NCBI GenBank assembly: GCA_041685145.1 | Contig: JAWLGJ010000037.1 | Coordinates: forward strand, 1-27,610 | Reading direction: 5' to 3' | From: JAWLGJ01 sp041685145 | Lineage (GTDB): Bacteria > Pseudomonadota > Alphaproteobacteria > Rhodospirillales > Magnetospirillaceae | Length of the DNA: 27,610 nt | Part shown: positions 1-6,248 of the stretch, in pieces | Position numbering within the stretch: the first letter of the stretch is position 1 | How the letters are laid out: every line of letters starts with the position of its first letter | Notes under the pieces: model-generated | The model's database searches: none | What the model saw: only the letters and a program-made list of their open reading frames with translations | What the model was told of the DNA's origin: nothing | Position numbers and translations under genes: made by a program

Positions 1-778
1 CGGAGATGCCCACCGCGATGTAAAGCTCGGGCGCGACGATCTTGCCGGTCTGGCCGACCTGCAGGTCGTTGGGAACGAAGCCGGCGTCAACGGCGGCGCG
101 CGAGGCCCCCACGGCGGCGCCCAGCTTGTCGGCCAGTTCCTCCAGCAGCGTGAAATTGTCGCCGGACTGCATCCCGCGCCCGCCGGAGATGATCACGCGC
201 GCGCTGGTCAGTTCCGGGCGCTCGGACTTGCTCAGTTCCTGGCCGACGAAGCGCGACACGCCCGGATCGTCCGCCGGTTCGGCGGTCTCGATGCGGGCCT
301 CGCCGTCCTGCTTGACGGGGTCGAAGGCCGTGGTGCGCACGGTGATGACCTTGATGGGGTCGTCGCTTTTCACCGTCGCCAGGGCGTTGCCGGCATAGAT
401 TGGGCGCACGAAGGTATCGTGGCCCTTGACGGCGACGATGCCGGTGATCTGCGCCACGTCCAGCAGCGCCGCCACCCGCGGCAGCACGTTCTTACCGAAG
501 GTGTCGTCGGGGGCGAGTACATATTTGTAGCCCTGCGCCAGCCGCGTCACCAACAGCGCCAGCGGCTCGGCCAAGGGGTGCTCGTAGAGCGGGCTGTCGA
601 CCAGGACCACGGTGGCCACGCCGGCCAGGCCCTCGGCGGCCTCGGCGACCCCGTGACAACCCTTGCCCGCGACCAGCACATGCACCTCGCCGCCGATTTC
701 GCGGGCGGCGGTGATGGTGTTGAGGGTGGCGGGCTTCAGCGCCGCATTGTCGTGTTCGGCAACGACCAGAATCGCCAT
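1..778 (-). CDS. etfA: Electron transfer flavoprotein alpha subunit (partial, C-terminus beyond left edge)
   Basis: This is the FAD-carrying alpha subunit of the soluble ETF heterodimer. It takes electrons from acyl-CoA dehydrogenases and passes them to ETF:ubiquinone oxidoreductase. The reverse-strand frame opens with MAILVVAEHDNAALKPAT and runs 259 codons to the window edge without a stop. The FAD-domain motif SGGRGMQSGDNF lies near residue 200, and the VGQTGKIVAPELYIAVGIS signature is at the visible end. The family is usually about 310 residues, so roughly 50 are missing. The start codon shares its A with the etfB stop (TGATG), which implies translational coupling. In this genome its likely clients include the methylsuccinyl-CoA dehydrogenase at 19695-21344. 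Identification is firm; the truncation is only the window boundary. Confidence 0.96.
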   Translation of the reverse strand, partial: MAILVVAEHDNAALKPATLNTITAAREIGGEVHVLVAGKGCHGVAEAAEGLAGVATVVLVDSPLYEHPLAEPLALLVTRLAQGYKYVLAPDDTFGKNVLPRVAALLDVAQITGIVAVKGHDTFVRPIYAGNALATVKSDDPIKVITVRTTAFDPVKQDGEARIETAEPADDPGVSRFVGQELSKSERPELTSARVIISGGRGMQSGDNFTLLEELADKLGAAVGASRAAVDAGFVPNDLQVGQTGKIVAPELYIAVGIS

Positions 779-1527
779 CAGATGACCTTCGCCTCGTTCT
801 TGAGCTTGTCCACCAGCTCCGCGACGCTCTCGACGCGGATGCCCGCCTTGCGCGCCGGCGGCTCCTCGACGCGCAGCGTCGTCAGCCGCGGCGCCGTGTC
901 GACGCCCAGATCCGCCGGGGTTTTGACGTCGATGGGCTTCTTCTTCGCCTTCATGATGTTGGGCAGCGAGGCGTAGCGCGGCTCGTTCAGGCGCAGATCG
1001 GTGGTCACCACCGCCGGCAGCGTCACCTCGACCGTCTCCAGGCCGCCGTCAATCTCGCGCGTGACGGTGGCCTTGCCGTCGCCGGCCTCCAGCTTGGAGG
1101 CGAAGGTGCCCTGGGCCCAGCCCAGCAGCGCCGCCAGCATCTGCCCGGTCTGGTTGGAGTCGTCGTCGATGGCCTGCTTGCCCAGGATGACCATGTCCGG
1201 CGCCTCCTCGGCGACGATGGCCTTCAGCAGCTTGGCCACCGCCAGCGGCTGCAGGGCATCGTCGGTCTGCACCAGGATGCCGCGGTCGGCGCCCATCGCC
1301 AGCGCGGTGCGGATGGTCTCCTGGCTTTGCTGCGGGCCCATCGACACGGCGACGATCTCGGTGGCGGCGCCCTTTTCCTTCAGGCGCACGGCCTCCTCGA
1401 CGGCAATTTCGTCGAAGGGATTCATGGAGAACTTGACGTTGGCCGTCTCGACCCCCGTGTTGTCCGACTTGACCCGGATCTTGACGTTGTAGTCAACGAC
1501 CCGCTTGACGGCGACGAGTATCTTCAT
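778..1527 (-). CDS. etfB: Electron transfer flavoprotein beta subunit
   Basis: This is the AMP-binding beta subunit of ETF, which docks to acyl-CoA dehydrogenases. At 249 residues it has the family's normal length. It starts MKILVAVKRVVDYNVKI and contains the NPFDEIAVEEAVRLKEKG segment. The conserved stretch LNEPRYASLPNIMKAKKKP near residue 190 corresponds to the dehydrogenase-recognition loop region. The start is well supported: the reverse strand carries an AGGAGGG ribosome-binding site about a dozen bases upstream of ATG. The gene overlaps etfA by one base and follows the adenosyltransferase gene on the same strand after a 152-base gap that holds its own candidate promoter. Electrons from Mcd in the EMC pathway would pass through this pair, by inference from the family. 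Confidence 0.97.
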   Translation of the reverse strand: MKILVAVKRVVDYNVKIRVKSDNTGVETANVKFSMNPFDEIAVEEAVRLKEKGAATEIVAVSMGPQQSQETIRTALAMGADRGILVQTDDALQPLAVAKLLKAIVAEEAPDMVILGKQAIDDDSNQTGQMLAALLGWAQGTFASKLEAGDGKATVTREIDGGLETVEVTLPAVVTTDLRLNEPRYASLPNIMKAKKKPIDVKTPADLGVDTAPRLTTLRVEEPPARKAGIRVESVAELVDKLKNEAKVI

Positions 1528-1607
1528 CGACCTCTCGCGACCCTCCTGGATTGTGCCGCCGGAGACCGCGGAAAACGGGCGTTCCGCGCGGGCGGAAAAA
1601 AGTAGTA

Positions 1608-1618
1608 TTGCATCGCAA
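1608..1618. promoter_or_regulatory. Palindrome TTGC-ATC-GCAA at the etfB promoter (possible operator)
   Basis: The 11-bp sequence TTGCATCGCAA is a perfect inverted repeat with a 3-base centre. It overlaps the candidate etfB -10/start region, which is where a repressor would act. A close relative, TTGCAATGCAC, sits at 22712-22722 between ccr and ecm. TGC-N3-GCA palindromes recall, from memory, PhaR sites that control polyhydroxybutyrate genes, and more loosely TTTGCAAA-type ScfR/RamB sites. The assignment to a regulator is inference. Confidence 0.4.
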
Positions 1619-1645
1619 CGTATTCCGTCGCTTTCGCCCTGTCAA
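1617..1645 (-). promoter_or_regulatory. Candidate sigma-70 promoter of etfBA
   Basis: Reading the minus strand, a perfect -35 TTGACA (1645-1640) is followed after 17 bases by TACGTT (1622-1617), a weak -10. Transcription would start near 1610, giving a leader of roughly 80 bases before etfB. The -35 is very convincing and the -10 is poor, so the element could need an activator. Confidence 0.5.
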
Positions 1646-1679
1646 CGCCATGCCGCAGGTGCGAAAGGGTAGGCGGGCG

Positions 1680-2246
1680 TCAGCGGTTGCCGCCCGGAGT
1701 CCACAGCACGTCGCCCGCCGCCGCCGCGTTGGCGGCGCGCGCCATCACGAACAGGTGGTCGGAGAGGCGGTTGAGATAGCGCACCGCCAGCGGATTCACC
1801 GCCTCGCGCGCCGCCAGCGCCACCACCAGGCGTTCCGCCCGGCGCACCACCGCGCGCGCCAGGTGCAGATGCGCCGCCGCCGGCGCCCCCGCCGGCAGCA
1901 CGAAGGAGGTCAGGGGCGCCAGTTGCGCGTTGGCGGCATCAATCTCGCGCTCCAGCCGCGCCACCTGTTCCTCGACCACCCGCAGCGCCCCCTTCGGCGT
2001 CGAGTCGCCGTCCTGGGGCGTGCTGAGATCGGCGCCCAGGTCGAAGAGGTCGTTCTGGACGCGGGCGAGCATGGCGTCGAGTTCGCCGGCGGCGTGGAGG
2101 CGCGCCACCCCCACGGCGGCGTTGGCCTCGTCGACGGTGCCATAGGCCTCGACCCGCAGGTCGTCCTTGCCCACCCGCCGGCCGTCGGCCAGCGAGGTCT
2201 TGCCCTTGTCGCCGCCGCGTGTGTAAATCCGGCTTAGTCGTACCAT
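1680..2246 (-). CDS. pduO: Cob(I)alamin adenosyltransferase, PduO-type
   Basis: The enzyme transfers the adenosyl group of ATP to cob(I)alamin or its precursor, giving adenosylcobalamin. At 188 residues it has the usual length of the PduO/MMAB family. The N-terminal ATP-binding signature reads YTRGGDKGKTSL (8-19) and is followed by RVEAYGTVDEANA. The C-terminal helix NRLSDHLFVMARAAN is also typical. ATG at 2246 is preceded on the reverse strand by a GGAAGGGAC ribosome-binding site. It lies upstream of etfB on the same strand, an arrangement I remember from other alphaproteobacteria. Its product is the cofactor of ethylmalonyl-CoA mutase (22831-24810), which gives it a clear local purpose. The family is distinct from CobO/BtuR, although annotations often use the cobO name. 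Confidence 0.93.
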   Translation of the reverse strand: MVRLSRIYTRGGDKGKTSLADGRRVGKDDLRVEAYGTVDEANAAVGVARLHAAGELDAMLARVQNDLFDLGADLSTPQDGDSTPKGALRVVEEQVARLEREIDAANAQLAPLTSFVLPAGAPAAAHLHLARAVVRRAERLVVALAAREAVNPLAVRYLNRLSDHLFVMARAANAAAAGDVLWTPGGNR

Positions 2247-2278
2247 CGCGTTCTCGTCCCTTCCGGCCCTGCCCGCCC

Positions 2279-2306
2279 ACTATAGGGGCGGGGCGGAATC
2301 GCGGAA
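2279..2306 (-). promoter_or_regulatory. Candidate promoter of the adenosyltransferase gene
   Basis: On the minus strand TATAGT (2284-2279) matches the -10 consensus at five of six positions. TTCCGC (2306-2301) lies 16 bases upstream as a poor -35. The predicted start near 2272 would leave a leader of about 26 bases. The element lies in the short divergent region shared with lptG. Confidence 0.4.
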
Positions 2307-2314
2307 ACCCGTTC

Positions 2315-2320
2315 GGAGGA
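2315..2320 (+). promoter_or_regulatory. Ribosome-binding site GGAGGA that points to an ATC start for lptG
   Basis: GGAGGA ends 8 bases before ATC at 2329. No ATG, GTG or TTG in the lptG frame lies between 2245 and 2383. The next standard start, GTG at 2383, is more than 60 bases from this site and has no ribosome-binding site of its own. Confidence 0.6.
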
Positions 2321-2328
2321 CCGGCGCC

Positions 2329-3441
2329 ATCATCGCCCGTTACCTGCCCATCCTGTCCCTTTATCTGGGGCGGCACTTCCTGGTGTCGATGCTGGCGGTG
2401 CTGGCCTTCACCGCCGGGGTCGTGCTGCTGTTCGAGACCATCGAGATGCTGCGCCGCGCCGGGGCGCGCACCGACATCGACCTGTGGGCGGTGGTGGCGA
2501 TGTCGGCCCTGAAGGCGCCGCAGACCGTGCACCGCACGATGCCCTTCGTGGTGATGGTGGCGGCGATGCTGGCCTTCTGGCGCCTGACGCGCAGTTCGGA
2601 ACTGGTGGTGGCGCGCAGCGTCGGCGTCTCGGTATGGCAGATTCTGGCGCCGGTGCTGGGGCTGTCGCTGCTGCTGGGCGTCGTCGAGGTGGTTGCGCTC
2701 AACCCGTTGTCCTCGGCGATGTTCTCGCTTTACGAACGCATGGAGAGCCGCGCCTTCGGGCGCGACGACACCCCCTTGAGTCTGTCCGAGGGCGGCCTGT
2801 GGCTGCGCGAGGTGCGCGAGGACGACCAGGTACTGGTGCACGCCGACACCGTGCGCCAGGCCACGCAGGGGCGCCTGCGCCTGGAATGGGTCAGCGTGCT
2901 GGTCCTGGGCGACGGCGGCGAATACCGCTATCGCCTGGAGGGCCGCGAGGCGCTGCTGGAGGAGGGCGGGCTGCGGCTGAACGACGTCTGGCGCTTCGAG
3001 CCGGGCCAGACGGCGCGGCACCTGGACAGCTATTCCCACCCCACCGCGCTGACGGTCAGCAAGATCCAGGAGAAGTTCAACAAGCCCGAGAACCTGTCGT
3101 TCTGGGAGCTGCCGGGCTTCATCAGCTTTTACGAAAGCGCCGGGTTCTCGGCCCATCGCCAGCGCATGTATTGGCAGACGCTGCTGGCCAAGCCGGCGGT
3201 GCTGTGCGCGATGGCGCTGCTGGCGGCGGCCTTCATGCTGCACCACAACCTGCGCCGCGCCGGCACCACGCTGCGGGTGGCGGGCGGCGTCGGGGCGGGG
3301 TTCCTGTTCTATGCCGGCTCGGAGGTGATCTACGCCTTCGGCGCCTCGGCGGCGCTGCCGCTGCCGCTGGCGGCGTGGAGCCCGGCGCTGGTGGCGGCGC
3401 TGGTCGGCGTCACCGCGCTGCTGTATCTCGAAGACGGCTAG
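2329..3441 (+). CDS. lptG: LPS export ABC transporter permease LptG (probable ATC start)
   Basis: LptG is an inner-membrane permease subunit of the LptB2FG transporter that extracts lipopolysaccharide and feeds it to the LptC/A bridge. The frame shows N-terminal membrane helices, a periplasmic beta-jellyroll domain in the middle, then the segment LSFWELPGFISFYESAGF and C-terminal helices ending WSPALVAALVGVTALLYLEDG. This resembles rhodospirillal LptG as I remember it. The conserved N-terminal segment ILSLYLGRHFL is encoded upstream of the first standard start codon (GTG 2383), so translation probably begins at ATC 2329 (370 residues) behind GGAGGA. A sequencing error turning ATG into ATC is the alternative. 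No lptF is adjacent in the visible window, whereas the two are often paired. The gene is divergent from the adenosyltransferase. Confidence 0.85.
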   Translation: MIARYLPILSLYLGRHFLVSMLAVLAFTAGVVLLFETIEMLRRAGARTDIDLWAVVAMSALKAPQTVHRTMPFVVMVAAMLAFWRLTRSSELVVARSVGVSVWQILAPVLGLSLLLGVVEVVALNPLSSAMFSLYERMESRAFGRDDTPLSLSEGGLWLREVREDDQVLVHADTVRQATQGRLRLEWVSVLVLGDGGEYRYRLEGREALLEEGGLRLNDVWRFEPGQTARHLDSYSHPTALTVSKIQEKFNKPENLSFWELPGFISFYESAGFSAHRQRMYWQTLLAKPAVLCAMALLAAAFMLHHNLRRAGTTLRVAGGVGAGFLFYAGSEVIYAFGASAALPLPLAAWSPALVAALVGVTALLYLEDG

Positions 3442-3458
3442 AAGAAGGGTTTTCTCCT

Positions 3459-3511
3459 GCCCTCGCCGGGCGGTCGCTCCGCTCCCTTGGCCGCCGCCGC
3501 AATGGCGGCTG
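3459..3511 (-). repeat. 53-bp dispersed repeat, inverted copy
   Basis: The reverse complement of this segment matches the two tandem copies at 26740-26792 and 26802-26854 over the full 53 bp, with four mismatches by my count. The unit carries two short hairpins: GCCGCC-N5-GGCGGC (imperfect here) and GCCC-GGCGA-GGGC. It begins 17 bases after the lptG stop. Whether it is a REP-type element or a terminator-like unit is not known. Confidence 0.85.
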
Positions 3512-3534
3512 ATGATCCGGCGTGGCCGGATCAT
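3512..3534. other. Perfect 10-bp inverted repeat with 3-base loop, abutting the 53-bp repeat
   Basis: ATGATCCGGC-GTG-GCCGGATCAT forms a perfect hairpin immediately next to the repeat copy at 3459-3511, between lptG and the cytochrome gene. No T tract follows on either strand, so it is not a standard intrinsic terminator. It may still stop or stabilise the lptG transcript, or belong to the repeat insertion. Confidence 0.6.
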
Positions 3535-3589
3535 GCTCCAGGCCCGGACCGGCCCTTGCGCCGCGGGCGCAATTCCCCGAAACTTCCAC

Positions 3590-3610
3590 GGTAAATTACC
3601 CGAAGGAGGT
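3590..3610 (+). promoter_or_regulatory. Palindrome GGTAA-A-TTACC followed by a strong ribosome-binding site
   Basis: An 11-bp perfect palindrome (3590-3600) is followed directly by GAAGGAGGT (3602-3610), a nearly perfect anti-16S match. The latter fixes ATG 3615 as the cytochrome start, rather than upstream in-frame codons. The palindrome contains TAAATT, a possible -10, but I see no good -35. It could instead be an operator. Confidence 0.5.
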
Positions 3611-3614
3611 AGGG

Positions 3615-4973
3615 ATGGCCCGGCTGGCAGCAGGAGTGCGGGGGCGTGCCGCGCTGGCGATGGTGACGATGATGGTGGGGCTGGGCGCGGCGGCGGCGGC
3701 GCCGGCCGCGGAGGACAACGGCGGCGCCGGCGTGCTCGGCCACGGTGGGCGGCTCTACGCCGACTGGCCCCTGGAGGCGCGCGAGAGCGACCCGGTAACG
3801 CCGCATCCCGGCTACCCTTCGGGCCTGGGCGCCGCCACCGCCGGCGACACCTGGCGCTGCGTAAACTGCCACGGCTGGGACTATCGCGGCGCCCGCGACG
3901 CCGGTGGCCGCCGGCTGGTCAAGGGCATCGACGGCATGGCCGGCGCGACGCCCGAGGCGGTGATGGCGGTGCTGACCGACGACGGCCACCGCTATGACCG
4001 CGTTCTGGGGCGGGAGGCGCTGGAGGCGCTGGCCGCCTTCGTCGCCCGTGGCCAGGGCGACACGGCCCGATTCGTCGATGAAGGCGGCCGCGCCCGCGGC
4101 GCCGGCGGCGACAGCGAGGCGCTGTACCAGACGGTGTGCGCCAACTGCCACGGCTATGACGGGCTGGCCCTGCACACCATGCCGCCGCTGGGCGACGTGG
4201 CGCGCGACGCCCCCTGGCGCACGCTGCACAACATGCTCAACGGCCATGCCGGGGCGCCGATGCCGGCGCTGCGGGTGCTGCCCGAGGACCAGGTCGCCGG
4301 GCTGCTGGGCTATCTCCAGGCGCTGCCGACGGTGGAGCCGCTGCTGTCGCTGGTGCGCGGCGGGCGCCTTTACGACAACTGGGTGAAGGAACTCGGGGCG
4401 CTGGCGCCGACACGGGCCCACCCCGCCTATCCCCTCGACGGCCGGTTCGCCGACGAGCCGGCCCGCACCTGGCGCTGCAAGGAATGCCACGGCTGGGACT
4501 ACAAGGGCCGCGACGGCCAGTACGCCGACGGCCGCCACGCCACCGGCATCAAGGGCATCCGCGGCATGGCGGGCGCCGAGGCGGCGGCGGTGGTGGAGGT
4601 GCTCACCGACGCCACCCACCGCTACGACCGCGTGCTGCCCTATCAGGATCTGCTGGACCTGGCCAATTTCGTCGGCCGCGGGCAGGTCGACATGGACGCC
4701 TTCATCGACGCCGCCAGCGGCGCGGCGCTGCGGCCGGCGACGGCCAAGGCAACATCCTATTACGGGGCCATGTGCGCCAACTGCCACGGGGCCAAGGGCG
4801 ATCGCGCCGTCGGCGTGCCGCCGCTGGGCGACATCGCCGCCGTCAGCCCCTGGAACGCCCTGCACACCATCCTCAACGGGCACCCCTCGGCCGACATGCC
4901 GGCCCTGCGCGGCCTGGGCGAGGACCTGGCCGGGGAATTGCTGGCCTATCTGCAGACGCTGCCGCGGCGCTGA
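3615..4973 (+). CDS. Secreted tetraheme c-type cytochrome with internal duplication
   Basis: This 452-residue protein has a Sec signal peptide (basic residues at 3, 9 and 11, a hydrophobic stretch at 12-29, and probable cleavage near residue 32). It has four heme c attachment sites: CVNCH (82-86), CANCH (175-179), CKECH (288-292) and CANCH (387-391). Hemes 1/2 and 3/4 lie in two homologous halves starting near residues 44 and 249. Each half contains GGRLY, TWRC..CHGWDY.G, HRYDRVL, FV.RGQ.D, PPLGD, LNGH and MPALR in the same order. It is thus a duplicated diheme unit, periplasmic and electron-carrying. I do not recognise a named family or a catalytic partner. It is convergent with nnrS (7 bases between the stops), suggesting a link to nitrogen-oxide respiration or detoxification. 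That link is inference only. Confidence 0.92.
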   Translation: MARLAAGVRGRAALAMVTMMVGLGAAAAAPAAEDNGGAGVLGHGGRLYADWPLEARESDPVTPHPGYPSGLGAATAGDTWRCVNCHGWDYRGARDAGGRRLVKGIDGMAGATPEAVMAVLTDDGHRYDRVLGREALEALAAFVARGQGDTARFVDEGGRARGAGGDSEALYQTVCANCHGYDGLALHTMPPLGDVARDAPWRTLHNMLNGHAGAPMPALRVLPEDQVAGLLGYLQALPTVEPLLSLVRGGRLYDNWVKELGALAPTRAHPAYPLDGRFADEPARTWRCKECHGWDYKGRDGQYADGRHATGIKGIRGMAGAEAAAVVEVLTDATHRYDRVLPYQDLLDLANFVGRGQVDMDAFIDAASGAALRPATAKATSYYGAMCANCHGAKGDRAVGVPPLGDIAAVSPWNALHTILNGHPSADMPALRGLGEDLAGELLAYLQTLPRR

Positions 4974-4980
4974 CGGCGCC

Positions 4981-6120
4981 TCAGCCGGGGCGGCCGTCGT
5001 TGCGGGGACGGGTCAGGATCGGCCAATAGGCGACGCTGAACAGCGCCCAGCCGGCCACCCACAGCGCCCCCGCGGCGTCCAGCCCCGGCGCCGTCGGGAA
5101 CAGCAGGCGCACCAGCGCCGCCAGGATGACCAGCACATAGGCGACCACCGTCGGCGGCGTGGCGCGCAGCGGCCGCCCGGCGTGGCCCAGGGCGGCGCGC
5201 GAGGCCACCGCCAGAATCATGGTGCCGATGGCGCCGGCGGTCATGGCGTGCAGGGCGGTGGTCGGCGCCACCAGCCCGCCCAGGTCGGCGGCCGCCTTCA
5301 GCAGCAGGGCCACCGGCAGCCACAGATAGCCGACGTGCAGCACCCACAGCAGCGGCGTGCGCAGGGTGGTCGGGTGCAGGCTCAACCAGCCGCGCATCCG
5401 CGCCAGCAACAGCAATCCCGCCAGCAGCGCCACGGCGCCGGTGGCGGCGTGGCCGGGCAGGACAAGCTCCAGCAACGGCACCGCCAGCGCCGCCGGCACC
5501 GCCAGGCGGTCGAGCCCCGCCGGCGTCGTGGCGGCGGCCTGGGGATCGCCGGCGGCGCGCACGGCGTTCTGCGTGAAGGCCGGCACGATGCGCCCGCCGA
5601 TCAGCGCGATCAGCGCCCCGTAAAGATAGGCGGTGGCGCCCAGCGCCGGGGCATGGCCCAGATGCCAGGCCAGGTTGAACCCCGCCAGCGCCAGCAGCAC
5701 CACCGGCACCATCAGGTTGCGGCGATTGCCGGCGGCCAGGATCATCCGCCCCACCACCACCGCCAGCACCGGCAGGAACAGCAGGTCGGCCAACGCCAGC
5801 GCCGGCACCGCCACCGCCGGGCGCCCCAGCAGCCACAGCAGCGCCAGCGCCGCCAGCGGCAGCCCGCGCAGCGGCGGCCGCCCGGTCCAGTTGGGCACCG
5901 CCGTCAGCAGGAACCCGGCCAGGGCGGCGGTGCCGAAGCCGAACAGCATCTCATGGCCGTGCCAGGCCGGCGTCAGGGGCAGCGCCCCGTGCAGGGCGGG
6001 CACCCACAACAGCATGGCAAGGGCCGCGTACAAACCCGCGGCGAGGAAGAAGGGCCGGTGGGGAGCTTGCAGCAGCATCGGCAGCCTGGTCCAGTTGGGG
6101 TGGGGGGCAAAAGCAGTCAT
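4981..6120 (-). CDS. nnrS: NnrS family membrane protein
   Basis: NnrS proteins are polytopic, heme- and copper-containing inner-membrane proteins tied to nitric oxide metabolism and nitrosative stress. The 379 residues are almost entirely hydrophobic, with around a dozen predicted helices. The N-terminal hallmark segments are present: PHRPFFLAAGLYA (20-32) and WHGHEMLFGFGTAALAGF starting at W53, followed by LLTAVPNWTGRPPLRG. Conserved histidines H21, H54 and H56 are candidate metal ligands. The start at 6120 lacks a clear ribosome-binding site; M15 (6078) is an alternative. The gene lies next to the tetraheme cytochrome and has an FNR/NNR-type box 36 bases upstream, fitting known control of nnrS by NO-sensing FNR relatives. 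No nitrite or NO reductase lies in the window. Confidence 0.93.
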   Translation of the reverse strand: MTAFAPHPNWTRLPMLLQAPHRPFFLAAGLYAALAMLLWVPALHGALPLTPAWHGHEMLFGFGTAALAGFLLTAVPNWTGRPPLRGLPLAALALLWLLGRPAVAVPALALADLLFLPVLAVVVGRMILAAGNRRNLMVPVVLLALAGFNLAWHLGHAPALGATAYLYGALIALIGGRIVPAFTQNAVRAAGDPQAAATTPAGLDRLAVPAALAVPLLELVLPGHAATGAVALLAGLLLLARMRGWLSLHPTTLRTPLLWVLHVGYLWLPVALLLKAAADLGGLVAPTTALHAMTAGAIGTMILAVASRAALGHAGRPLRATPPTVVAYVLVILAALVRLLFPTAPGLDAAGALWVAGWALFSVAYWPILTRPRNDGRPG

Positions 6121-6126
6121 ACAGGG

Positions 6127-6169
6127 TGCATAGCCCCCGCCGCCCCCGCACCACTTTGATGGCGGTCAA
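6127..6169 (-). promoter_or_regulatory. FNR/NNR-type box and -10 upstream of nnrS
   Basis: TTGAT-GGCG-GTCAA (6156-6169) fits the FNR/NNR/DNR half-site pattern TTGAY-N4-RTCAA. On the minus strand TATGCA (6132-6127) is a plausible -10. If the box is centred at -41.5 (class II geometry), transcription starts near 6121-6120. That would be at the nnrS ATG itself, implying a leaderless message or use of the internal M15. Confidence 0.7.
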
Positions 6170-6186
6170 GTCGCGGCAGGCGCCGG

Positions 6187-6215
6187 TTGCCCGCCGGGTC
6201 GGGTGGGGCTATCCT
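6187..6215 (+). promoter_or_regulatory. Candidate promoter of zapE
   Basis: TTGCCC (6187-6192), 17 bases, TATCCT (6210-6215). The predicted start near 6222 leaves a 27-base leader before ATG 6249. The FNR box at 6156-6169 lies upstream of it and could affect both directions. Confidence 0.45.
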
Positions 6216-6248
6216 CCCGCGCCGCATTTCACCCGTCATGGACGCCGC

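Noticed and set aside
42..976. Plus-strand frames opposite etfA and etfB
   Set aside because: The minus strand encodes clear EtfA and EtfB; the plus frames are compositionally biased shadows.
2383..3441. GTG 2383 as the lptG start
   Set aside because: It removes the conserved first helix and has no ribosome-binding site. GGAGGA lies 8 bases before ATC 2329 instead.
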